NCBI GenBank assembly: GCA_028290765.1
Contig: JAQGJF010000261.1
Coordinates: 1 to 5,380, forward strand
DNA from: Tardiphaga sp.
GTDB taxonomy: Bacteria; Pseudomonadota; Alphaproteobacteria; Rhizobiales; Xanthobacteraceae
Length of the DNA stretch: 5,380 nt
Direction: 5' to 3'
The notes under the pieces were generated by a model that saw nothing but the letters and a program-made list of their open reading frames with translations, searched no databases and had not been told where the DNA came from. Positions 1 through 5,380 of the stretch are shown here, in pieces (the stretch's first letter is position 1; each line of letters begins with the position of its first letter). The position numbers were made by a program, and so were the translations under genes.

Positions 1-80
1 TCGCCAACTGGATCGCGGCGCCGAAAGTCGGCATCGACAACAAGCCCGGCGATTTCGAATATGTGAAAATTGCTGCTTAA
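1..80 (+). CDS. boxB: Benzoyl-CoA 2,3-epoxidase oxygenase subunit BoxB (3' end only)
   Basis: Only the last 25 complete codons are present, read from base 3 to the TAA at 78-80, so the gene begins outside the window. The fragment contains NWIAAPKVGI and ends GDFEYVKIAA. That matches my memory of the BoxB C-terminus, where a NWIAPP-like stretch is followed by a DFEYV motif near the end. BoxB is the di-iron oxygenase that epoxidises the ring of benzoyl-CoA, using electrons delivered by BoxA. The identification rests on this short tail plus the complete boxA that follows on the same strand; boxB and boxA are commonly adjacent. No catalytic residue lies in the visible part, so activity cannot be judged. 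Confidence 0.8.
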   Translation, partial: ANWIAAPKVGIDNKPGDFEYVKIAA

Positions 81-84
81 GAAG

Positions 85-168
85 CGAATAGGGAGTAGCG
101 AATAGCGAGCAGGGAAAGAGAACGGCAGCAGGCTGTCTTCCTACTCGCTATTCGCTACTCGCTCTCTT
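85..168. repeat. Long inverted repeat of 14-base units between boxB and boxA
   Basis: A perfect 17-base inverted repeat has arms at 93-109 and 144-160 (right arm CTCGCTATTCGCTACTC). Allowing a few mismatches and one G-U pair, pairing extends to about 88-115 with 138-165, leaving a loop of about 22 bases. Each arm is itself a tandem repeat: the left has two units of CGAATAGCGAGTAG type (85-98 and 99-112, one mismatch each), and the right has the complement (141-154, then a partial copy at 155-163). I recall similar CTATTCGCTACTCGC-type repeats between genes in Bradyrhizobium genomes, so this is probably a dispersed REP-like element. In the boxBA transcript it would form a strong stem ending about 7 bases before the boxA Shine-Dalgarno sequence. 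Confidence 0.85.
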
Positions 169-179
169 CCTGAGGCCCC

Positions 180-1364
180 ATGAACGCTCCGCTCAAACAG
201 CATCTCATCGATCCCGAGATCTGCATCAGGTGCAACACCTGCGAGGAGACCTGTCCGGTCGATGCGGTGAGCCATGACGACAACAACTATGTCGTCAACG
301 CCGAAATCTGCAATTACTGCATGGATTGCATCGCGCCGTGCCCGACCGGCGCCATCGACAACTGGCGCGTTGTCGCCACGCCCTATTCGCTGGACGAGCA
401 GTTTTCCTGGAGCGACCTGCCGGTTCAGCAGGAGATCGAAGCCGGCACCACCAGCGGCGCCATCGAGGCGCTGGAGGATGAAATCGGCGCGCTGCTCGAA
501 GAGGCGCGCAAGGGGCTGGGTGGCAAGCCGGTGGCGCCGCATTCCGCCTCTAAGCCCACCGTCAATCTCTACAACCGCGGCAAGCCGGCGCGGGCGACCG
601 TGACCGGCAATTTCCGGCTGACCGACGCATCGGCCGATTCCGACATCCGCCACATCATCCTGGATTTCGGCGACCAGCCGTTCCCGGTCCTCGAAGGCCA
701 GAGCATCGGCATCGTCGCGCCCGGCACCACCGCGGACGGCAATCTGGTGCGGCTTTATTCCATCGCCAGTTCCCGCGACGGCGAGAAGCCGAACGCCAAT
801 AACCTCTCGCTCACCGTGAAGCGCGAGCCGGACGGCATCTGCTCGAACTATCTATGCGACCTGCCACGCGGCTCGAAAGTCGACGTCACCGGTCCATTCG
901 GCGCCACCTTCCTGCTGCCGAACGATCCCGCCGCCAATGTCCTGATGATCTGCACCGGCACCGGATCGGCGCCGTTCCGCGCCTTCACCGAGCGGCGGCG
1001 GCGCGCGATGCCGGAGGCGCCGGGACGGTTGCTGCTGTTCTTCGGCGCCCGCCGTCCCGAAGAACTGCCGTATTTCGGCCCGCTGCAAAAAGTGCCGGAC
1101 AAGCTGCTCGGCAAGCATTTCTGCTACTCGCGGGTGCCGGGCCAGCCGCGGATCTATGTCCAGGACCGGATCCGCACCGAGGCTTCGGTGGTGGCGGGGC
1201 TGATCGGGGATCCACATACCCACGTCTATATCTGTGGGCTGAAGGGTATGGAAACCGGTGTCGACGAAGCCTTCGCCGATGTCTGCCGTGGCGCCGCGAT
1301 CGACTGGGCGGCGCTGAAGTCAGCGATGCGCGAAGCCGGCCGGTATCACGTCGAGACGTATTGA
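180..1364 (+). CDS. boxA: Benzoyl-CoA 2,3-epoxidase reductase subunit BoxA
   Basis: BoxA oxidises NADPH and passes electrons through FAD and iron-sulfur clusters to BoxB, which forms 2,3-epoxybenzoyl-CoA in the cytoplasmic box pathway of aerobic benzoate breakdown. The 394-residue protein is close to the family length of about 410. Residues 1-60 hold two 4Fe-4S ferredoxin motifs: C15, C18, C21, C25 ([12 protein letters not shown]) and C44, C47, C50, C54 ([12 protein letters not shown]). An acidic linker (about 65-115) leads to a ferredoxin-NADP reductase-type module. It carries the flavin motif RLYS at 191-194, the nucleotide-binding [10 protein letters not shown] at 258-267, CGLKGM at 352-357 and a terminal tyrosine (HVETY), typical of plant-type reductases where it stacks on the flavin. 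All key residues are present, so it looks intact. The ATG at 180 follows GAGG (172-175) with a short four-base spacing, and the ferredoxin motif begins properly from it. Confidence 0.95.
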   Translation: MNAPLKQHLIDPEICIRCNTCEETCPVDAVSHDDNNYVVNAEICNYCMDCIAPCPTGAIDNWRVVATPYSLDEQFSWSDLPVQQEIEAGTTSGAIEALEDEIGALLEEARKGLGGKPVAPHSASKPTVNLYNRGKPARATVTGNFRLTDASADSDIRHIILDFGDQPFPVLEGQSIGIVAPGTTADGNLVRLYSIASSRDGEKPNANNLSLTVKREPDGICSNYLCDLPRGSKVDVTGPFGATFLLPNDPAANVLMICTGTGSAPFRAFTERRRRAMPEAPGRLLLFFGARRPEELPYFGPLQKVPDKLLGKHFCYSRVPGQPRIYVQDRIRTEASVVAGLIGDPHTHVYICGLKGMETGVDEAFADVCRGAAIDWAALKSAMREAGRYHVETY

Positions 1365-1384
1365 AAGTCGCGCTTGCCACAAGG

Positions 1385-1517
1385 AATCCTCATGGTGAGG
1401 AGCTGCACTCTTGTGCGGCGTCTCGAACCATGGGCCGCGCGGCCATCCACGCGCAACGGCTACGCCGTTGTCGCGGGAGACGCATCGCTTTGCGATGCTC
1501 CTCAGGATGAGGGTTTT
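1385..1517. repeat. Nested palindromic intergenic element (cloverleaf-like)
   Basis: This element fills most of the gap between the converging boxA and SDR genes. Its outer arms, 1388-1403 and 1497-1512, are complementary at 14 of 16 positions. Inside lie GCAC/GTGC around TCTT (1405-1416), a CGTCTC/GAGACG stem (1419-1424 with 1477-1482), a perfect GGCCGCGCGGCC palindrome (1433-1444), CAACGGC-TAC-GCCGTTG (1454-1470) and GCATCGC-TTT-GCGATGC (1482-1498). The whole can be drawn as a cloverleaf. Each outer arm is also a small hairpin by itself (CCTCA/TGAGG). Motifs such as CTCATGGTGAGGAGC, GTCTCGAACCATG and CTCCTCAGGATGAGG are ones I remember as dispersed noncoding repeats in Bradyrhizobium and Rhodopseudomonas. 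Mobility and function are not known from the sequence. Confidence 0.85.
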
Positions 1518-1520
1518 CTT
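1497..1520 (+). terminator. Possible terminator downstream of boxA
   Basis: On the + strand a five-base stem CCTCA (1500-1504) and TGAGG (1508-1512) with loop GGA is followed by GTTTTCTTT. The same 3' arm can instead pair with the far arm of the palindromic element (1388-1403), giving a longer stem before the same T-rich tail. Either form could end the boxBA transcript before it runs antisense into the SDR gene. The short stem is weak and the tail is interrupted by one C, so the assignment is tentative. In the other direction the corresponding hairpin (1388-1400) lacks a clear T tail. Confidence 0.4.
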
Positions 1521-1535
1521 TGGAGCGAAGCGCCT

Positions 1536-2342
1536 TCAATCCCAGCCGTCGCCCTTGATACCGGGGTTGGCGTAGACGATGCCGCCATCGACGGCGATGG
1601 TGGCGCCGACCACGTAATCGCCGGCGCGCGAGGCGAGATAGATCGCGGCTCCCGCCATATCCTCGTCGGTGCCGATCCGGCCCGCCGGGACGCGCTGCGC
1701 CACCTCGTCGGAGTTGTCGCGCGCGGCCTTGTTCATGTCGGACTTGAACGGTCCCGGCGCGATCGCCGACACCACGACGTGATCGCCGATCAGCTTCACC
1801 GCCATCCGCCGCGTCAGATGGATCAGGCCGGATTTGCTGGCGGCGTAGGAATAGGTCTCCATCGGATTGACGAAGATGCCGTCGATCGAGGCGATGTTGA
1901 TGACCTTGGCGGGCCGCTTGGCGGAAGCCGCGGCGCGCAACGGTCCCGCCAGCGCCTTGGTCAGGAAGAATGGCGTCTTGACGTTGAGGTTCATCACCTT
2001 GTCCCAGCCGCTCTCCGGGAATTCGTCGAAATCCGCGCCCCAGGCCGCGCCGGCGTTGTTGACCAGGATGTCGAGCTTCGGTTCTCGTTTCTTGATCTCG
2101 GCCGCGAGCATGTCGATGCCGGTCATGGTCGAAATATCGATCGGCAGCGCGATGCATTCGCCGCCATATTCCGCCGTCAACTCTTTTGCGGTCGCCTCGC
2201 ACGGCCCGGCCTTGCGCGCGGTGATATAGACCTTCGAGGCACCCTGGCTGAGAAATCCCGCCGCGATCATCTTGCCGATCCCGCGCGAGCCACCGGTGAC
2301 CAGCGCAACGCGGCCTTGCAGCGAAAACAGATCCTTGAACAT
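1536..2342 (-). CDS. Short-chain dehydrogenase/reductase, RhlG-like
   Basis: This is a 268-residue classical SDR with a Rossmann fold, predicted to be a cytoplasmic NAD(P)H-dependent oxidoreductase. Visible motifs are the cofactor loop TGGSRGIG (16-23), D69 after the third strand, NNAG (95-98), N120 in NLN, catalytic S152 in NIAS, and Y166/K170 in YAASK. The C-terminal part has IAPGPF and the usual VDGG near the end. An arginine (R43, TARK) after the second strand suggests NADPH preference. The overall pattern, including the 14-residue Ser-Tyr spacing and an NNAGxxWGA stretch, resembles my memory of Pseudomonas RhlG, but the substrate cannot be read from this. The ATG follows GGGAGGGAAG, a strong ribosome binding site. 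The gene lies 79 bases after the deacetylase on the same strand. It might be a 3-oxoacyl or steroid/sugar-type reductase; there is no evidence that it belongs to the box pathway. Confidence 0.85.
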   Translation of the reverse strand: MFKDLFSLQGRVALVTGGSRGIGKMIAAGFLSQGASKVYITARKAGPCEATAKELTAEYGGECIALPIDISTMTGIDMLAAEIKKREPKLDILVNNAGAAWGADFDEFPESGWDKVMNLNVKTPFFLTKALAGPLRAAASAKRPAKVINIASIDGIFVNPMETYSYAASKSGLIHLTRRMAVKLIGDHVVVSAIAPGPFKSDMNKAARDNSDEVAQRVPAGRIGTDEDMAGAAIYLASRAGDYVVGATIAVDGGIVYANPGIKGDGWD

Positions 2343-2348
2343 GGCTTC

Positions 2349-2355
2349 CCTCCCT
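2349..2355 (-). promoter_or_regulatory. Strong ribosome binding site of the SDR gene
   Basis: Read on the minus strand, the bases before the ATG are AAGGGAGGGAAGCC. The GGGAGG core lies about seven bases before the start codon. It is clearly the best Shine-Dalgarno match near any start in this window and fixes the SDR start at 2342, two residues before the conserved LFSLQGR opening. Confidence 0.6.
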
Positions 2356-2421
2356 TGATTTTGCCGATGGTTTGAGACGGAGGTGAGGACGAGTCAAGGC
2401 CGGGACGATGCGGGCTATGTG

Positions 2422-3480
2422 CTACGCCGCGTCGACGCGGCGGAATCCGTTCCACAACGCGGTGGCCGCGCCGGAGGTGAGCACCGGCAGAAAGCGCTGG
2501 TCCTGGTAATTGCCGTTCAGCGACACCCGGGGCAGCGCGGTGAGGTGCTCGGCGTTCTCGGCAAAGATCATTCCCGGCCGCGTCGTCACCGCGGTCTTGA
2601 AGCCGATTTCGCGCGCCAGCGCGAATTCGCGCGCTGTAGCGGCGTTCCTGTCGCCATAGGGATAGGCGAAATGGACGACGGGGCGCTGCAGATTGGCCTC
2701 GATCCGGGCCCGGCTGGCCGTCATTTCGTCGGTGGCCATTGCCACGCTTTGCTTGGCGAGATTGCAATGGCTGATGGTGTGGGCGCCGATGGTGACCAGG
2801 GGGTCGTCGGCAAACGGCTTCAATTCGTCCCACGACAGGCAAAGCTCGCGGCTGATGGCCTCTTCGTCGATGCCATGACGCAAGCACAGCGCGCCGACCT
2901 CGCGGCGGACATCGTGTTCGCCGGGCAGGGTTCGCACCCAGTCATGCAGCCGGTCGAACGCCGCCTGCTTGGCGACGGCATTTGTCGCATCGAGACGCAT
3001 CGCGACGCCACCGATATCGGCCTCGATCCAATCGGCCTTGGCCACTACCCGCTCCAGCGCGACCCACCACAACCGGCCGATCCCCTGCGCGAAATCGCTG
3101 GCGACATAGACCGTGAAGGGCGCCTCGAACTGCCGCATCACCGGCAGGGCAAAATCCCGGTTGTCGCGATAACCGTCGTCGAAGGTGAAACAGGCGAAGC
3201 GGCGTGAAAAATTGCGCTCGAACAGTCGCTGGTGCATTTCATCGATGCCGATGATGTCGATGCCGCGGTCGTGCAGATAGGCTAGCGTGGCCCGCAGGAA
3301 GTCGGGCGTCACTTCGAGATGATGATTGGGCTGGAACTCGTCGCCGCGGTGCGGGCGGACATGGTGCAGCATGAAAATGGTGCCGACCCCTGCGAAGATT
3401 GGTCGCAGCAAATGGTGGGCGCCGCTGAAAGACAACGCTGCCAGGCCGGCGCGGATGACGTTGTTACGCAACTGCTTCAT
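2422..3480 (-). CDS. Polysaccharide deacetylase family protein (NodB-like fold)
   Basis: This is a 352-residue carbohydrate esterase family 4 type protein, expected to remove N- or O-acetyl groups from a glycan. Numbered from the ATG at 3480, motif 1 is TFDDGY (99-104; D101 the expected catalytic base, D102 a metal ligand). The metal histidine pair follows as HTISH (H234, H238), and YPYG at 273-276 is motif 3. The two first motifs are about 130 residues apart, longer than in small NodB-type domains, so there is an insertion of a largely helical segment. A clear canonical Leu-X-His motif 5 is not seen near the C-terminus, where LPRVSLNG occurs instead. The N-terminus is basic with modest hydrophobic stretches, but there is no convincing signal peptide, so location is uncertain. 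A GTG at 3483 just before the ATG is an equally possible start; neither has a strong Shine-Dalgarno. It probably heads a transcript with the SDR gene. The glycan is unknown. Confidence 0.85.
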   Translation of the reverse strand: MKQLRNNVIRAGLAALSFSGAHHLLRPIFAGVGTIFMLHHVRPHRGDEFQPNHHLEVTPDFLRATLAYLHDRGIDIIGIDEMHQRLFERNFSRRFACFTFDDGYRDNRDFALPVMRQFEAPFTVYVASDFAQGIGRLWWVALERVVAKADWIEADIGGVAMRLDATNAVAKQAAFDRLHDWVRTLPGEHDVRREVGALCLRHGIDEEAISRELCLSWDELKPFADDPLVTIGAHTISHCNLAKQSVAMATDEMTASRARIEANLQRPVVHFAYPYGDRNAATAREFALAREIGFKTAVTTRPGMIFAENAEHLTALPRVSLNGNYQDQRFLPVLTSGAATALWNGFRRVDAA

Positions 3481-3522
3481 CACATGTTCAGCCGGTTGAT
3501 GGTAGGGATGACGCTAGCCGGA

Positions 3523-3541
3523 AACCGTTGAAGAAACGGTT
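3523..3541. repeat. Small perfect hairpin in the divergent intergenic region
   Basis: AACCGTT (3523-3529) and AACGGTT (3535-3541) form a perfect seven-base inverted repeat around the loop GAAGA. It lies about 40 bases upstream of the deacetylase start and about 100 bases upstream of the OmpA-domain gene. It could be an operator for a dimeric regulator or a leader hairpin of the deacetylase transcript. No T-run follows on either strand, so it is not a good terminator. Confidence 0.4.
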
Positions 3542-3588
3542 ATTCCACGCTCCGCCGGGCTGGCGGACCGTTCCCGGCGATTTCCAGT

Positions 3589-3617
3589 TTGACAGCCCCG
3601 CAAGGGTTTGTTTTCTC
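3589..3617 (+). promoter_or_regulatory. Candidate sigma-70 type promoter for the OmpA-domain operon
   Basis: A perfect TTGACA (3589-3594) stands 17 bases before TTTCTC (3612-3617), which is a poor -10 box. Transcription from here would begin near 3624 and give a leader of about 20 bases before the ATG at 3645, a sensible distance. The -35 match is exact, but the weak -10 keeps confidence low. Confidence 0.35.
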
Positions 3618-3644
3618 TCTGTTTCCAGAGCCGCAGGATATCGA

Positions 3645-5039
3645 ATGCACGGAATTTTCAGGTGGAGCAGCAAATGGTGGCCGGGCCTCGTTCCCCTTGC
3701 CATTTTTTGGGCAATCGCCGCCTGGACCTCGACCGCGCCGCTGGAAGCCGACCTGGCCGGCCGCGCCAATGCCTCGCTCAAGGACACTATCCTCGACAAA
3801 CCCCGGATCGCGGTTGCCGGCCGCGACGTCACGTTCTCGGCGGACGCGTTTTCCGAAGACGGCCGCCGCAGCTCCGTGGCCTCTGTCGAAGCGGTGCCGG
3901 GCGTGCGGCTGGTCCATGACGAGACCCGCCTCGTGGCCGAAGCCAAGCCCTTCGTCTGGTCCGCGGAGCGGGATGTGGTCAGGGTGACGTTGGGCGGCGC
4001 CACGCCGTTGCCGGCGAGCAAAAGCCGGTTGCTGGAGGCCGCCCGCGCCGCGCTGGGCGGTGTCGAGGTGGTCGATCGCATGGGTCTCGCGCGCGGCGCG
4101 CCACCGCGTTTCGATGCCGCGGCGCTGTTGTTGATCGATCAGGTCGGCAAGTTGAAAGACGGCAAGATCACCATTTCGGATGCCACGGTCAGTCTGTCCG
4201 GCATGGCCCGCGAGCTCGGCGGACGGGAAGCGATCGCGGCGGCGCTGAAAAATCTGCCCGAGGGTTTTTCGGTCGCCGCCAACGAGGTCAAGGCGCCGCC
4301 CTATATCTTCCAGGCCAACAAGGACCCGGTCGCGGTGACGCTGACCCTGACCGGATATGTGCCCGACAACAACGTGCATGCGGCGCTTGCCACTGCGGCC
4401 GGCCGCAAATTCTTCAACGAGAAAGTCATCGATAATCTCAAGGCCAGCGTTGGCGCGTCGTCGGGCTTCACCAACGCCGTGACGCGGGCGCTCGGTGCCT
4501 TGTCCCGGCTGTCGACCGGATCGCTGATCGTGTCGGATCGCGAGATCAGGCTTTCCGGCGACGCGCTCTACGACGCGGCGGCCGGGCAGATCAGGGCCAG
4601 CCTTGCCAAGGATCTGCCGCAGGGCTGGACGGCCAAGGCAGAGATATCGGTCAAGCCTGCCGCCGCTCCGGTCGATGCCACGGTCTGTCAGCAATTATTT
4701 GCGGATCTGCTCGGCAAGGGAAAAATCCGCTTCGAAAGCGGTGGCGCCAATATCGATCCGGACTCCACCGGTCTGCTCGACCGGCTGGTCGAAATCGCGC
4801 TGCGCTGCCCTGCCGCCAGCATTGAAATCGCAGGGCATACCGATGCCGATGGCGAGGACGGTTTCAACCAGGTGCTGTCGGAAAAACGCGCGGAGGCGGT
4901 CGTGGATTATCTGGTGAAGGCCGGGCTGCCCGCGGACCGTTTCAAGGCCGTCGGCTACGGCTCGACCCAGCCGGTGGCGACCAATGAGACGAATGAAGGC
5001 AAGGCGCAGAACCGCCGCATCGACTTCATGGTGAGGTAG
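3645..5039 (+). CDS. Membrane-anchored OmpA-domain protein with duplicated BON-like region
   Basis: The ATG at 3645 gives 464 residues and is preferred because AGGA (3635-3638) precedes it by six bases and it starts right before the membrane anchor. The frame is open back to a TTG at 3528, but those extra 39 residues have no ribosome binding site. A basic start (MHGIFRWSSK) and hydrophobic helix at about 11-28 anchor it in the inner membrane, leaving the rest periplasmic. A BON-like segment (about 34-99) is followed by two tandem copies of a roughly 118-residue unit (about 102-218 and 219-338). Residues 348-464 form an OmpA-type peptidoglycan-binding domain: GHTD with D400, LSEKRA with R415 (the diaminopimelate-binding pair, 15 apart as in E. 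coli OmpA), VGYGSTQP and NRRIDF. C348 and C388 could form a disulfide. There is no beta-barrel. Likely role: linking the inner membrane to the cell wall. It forms an operon with the next gene. Confidence 0.85.
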   Translation: MHGIFRWSSKWWPGLVPLAIFWAIAAWTSTAPLEADLAGRANASLKDTILDKPRIAVAGRDVTFSADAFSEDGRRSSVASVEAVPGVRLVHDETRLVAEAKPFVWSAERDVVRVTLGGATPLPASKSRLLEAARAALGGVEVVDRMGLARGAPPRFDAAALLLIDQVGKLKDGKITISDATVSLSGMARELGGREAIAAALKNLPEGFSVAANEVKAPPYIFQANKDPVAVTLTLTGYVPDNNVHAALATAAGRKFFNEKVIDNLKASVGASSGFTNAVTRALGALSRLSTGSLIVSDREIRLSGDALYDAAAGQIRASLAKDLPQGWTAKAEISVKPAAAPVDATVCQQLFADLLGKGKIRFESGGANIDPDSTGLLDRLVEIALRCPAASIEIAGHTDADGEDGFNQVLSEKRAEAVVDYLVKAGLPADRFKAVGYGSTQPVATNETNEGKAQNRRIDFMVR

Positions 5040-5043
5040 CGGG

Positions 5044-5337
5044 ATGATGTATCTGGTAACGTTTTACTGGGGTTGGCTGCTGGCGTCGTTGCTGCTGGGC
5101 TTTGCCATGGGCTGGATCGCCGTGGTTCATCGCGGCCAGGGTGTCTCCAAGGTCACGGCGCGCTGGCTCGCGGCGCTGGTCGCGGCGCTGGTGGCGCTGG
5201 CGCTGGCGCGGGTGATTCCCGGCCGCTTCGGTTACTGGCTCGACCTCGGTCTCGTCCTGTTCGCGGTCTATCTCGTGGGCTGCGCGGTGGGGTCATGGCT
5301 GCGCGACCGGGTGGTTGCCCGTCACGCTCGTGTGTAA
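5044..5337 (+). CDS. Small three-helix membrane protein, function unknown
   Basis: I do not recognise a named family. The 97-residue protein is almost entirely membrane: helices at about 3-27, 41-58 and 64-86, with a basic loop (HRGQGVSKVTAR) and a basic tail (RDRVVARHARV). By the positive-inside rule the N-terminus faces the periplasm and the C-terminus the cytoplasm. The start lies four bases after the stop of the OmpA-domain gene, and its Shine-Dalgarno GAGG (5033-5036) sits within the last codons of that gene, so translation is probably coupled. A second ATG directly follows the first (5047). The tight linkage suggests the two products work together, perhaps with this protein as a membrane partner of the anchored OmpA-domain protein. 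The second helix is coded by a GGCGCTGG-rich stretch (about 5171-5210). Confidence 0.75.
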   Translation: MMYLVTFYWGWLLASLLLGFAMGWIAVVHRGQGVSKVTARWLAALVAALVALALARVIPGRFGYWLDLGLVLFAVYLVGCAVGSWLRDRVVARHARV

Positions 5338-5349
5338 ACGGATCCGTCG

Positions 5350-5380
5350 ATGAACCTCACCGCGCATTATCAAATGTTCG
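5350..5380 (+). CDS. Start of a further gene, possibly DinB family (cut by window end)
   Basis: An ATG 12 bases after the previous stop opens a frame reading MNLTAHYQMF to the window edge. Only ten residues are visible. The HYQMF opening is reminiscent of DinB-family proteins (four-helix-bundle metal-binding proteins), which often begin with a similar stretch before YNxWAN, but that diagnostic part lies outside the window. The Shine-Dalgarno is weak (ACGGA at about 5338-5342). The close spacing suggests read-through from the membrane protein gene. The existence of a gene here is more certain than its family. Confidence 0.4.
   Translation, partial: MNLTAHYQMF

Noticed and set aside
85..168. 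The 14-base repeats as a CRISPR array
   Set aside because: Units are short, directly adjacent without spacers, and arranged as inverted arms; no cas gene is nearby.
1385..1517. The cloverleaf-like element as a tRNA gene
   Set aside because: The arm sizes, the overall length and the lack of the conserved T-loop and anticodon arm features do not fit a tRNA.
1390..2397. Long minus-strand frame of 335 codons overlapping the SDR gene
   Set aside because: It is an alternate frame of the SDR gene that runs into the palindromic repeat. Its composition is arginine-rich with no recognisable motif, while the SDR frame carries all family motifs.
1374..3207. Long + strand frames (1374-2375 and 2383-3207) opposite the SDR and deacetylase genes
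   Set aside because: They are antisense shadows of two genes whose catalytic motifs are intact. The first also begins inside the noncoding repeat.
2422..3480. The deacetylase as the nodulation protein NodB
   Set aside because: NodB is much shorter (about 215 residues) and sits with nodA and nodC; here the protein is 352 residues with an insertion and no nod gene or nod box is present.
3540..4694. Minus-strand frame of 384 codons opposite the OmpA-domain gene
   Set aside because: Long antisense frames are expected in GC-rich coding DNA. The translation is rich in Arg, Gly and Asp without motifs, and the + strand frame has a clear anchor and OmpA domain.
3645..5039. The OmpA-domain protein as an outer-membrane porin or a MotB-type stator
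   Set aside because: It has no N-terminal beta-barrel and no cleavable signal peptide. The anchor helix lacks the ion-binding aspartate context of MotB, the BON-like repeats do not occur in MotB, and no motA-like gene is adjacent.

Overview
The window looks like chromosome from a GC-rich alphaproteobacterium, most probably Bradyrhizobium or a close relative (Rhodopseudomonas, Afipia). The grounds are the protein sequences, the codon use, and two intergenic palindromic repeats of a kind I associate with that family. The genus is an inference; no search was run.

Left part (1-1364, + strand): the last codons of boxB and a complete boxA, the oxygenase and reductase halves of benzoyl-CoA 2,3-epoxidase. 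This enzyme carries out the key step of the aerobic, CoA-dependent benzoate (box) pathway. A 99-base spacer between the two genes is largely filled by a long imperfect hairpin built from 14-base units, ending just before the boxA ribosome binding site.

Middle (1365-3480): boxA converges on a minus-strand pair. A 171-base gap between the 3' ends holds a nested palindromic element that can be drawn as a cloverleaf and ends in a T-rich stretch. On the minus strand, read right to left, come a polysaccharide deacetylase (NodB-type fold) and then an RhlG-like short-chain dehydrogenase/reductase, 79 bases apart and probably co-transcribed.

Right part (3484-5380): a 161-base divergent intergenic region with a candidate TTGACA promoter box leads into a + strand operon. 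Its first gene encodes an inner-membrane-anchored protein with a duplicated BON-like periplasmic region and a C-terminal OmpA-type peptidoglycan-binding domain. The second encodes a 97-residue protein with three membrane helices; its ribosome binding site lies at the very end of the first gene. The window ends in the first codons of a third gene, possibly DinB-family. The layout of the first two genes recalls the mycobacterial arfA (OmpATb) operon, and this pair is the best candidate here for a little-described system.

No CRISPR array, tRNA, rRNA, transposase or phage gene was seen.
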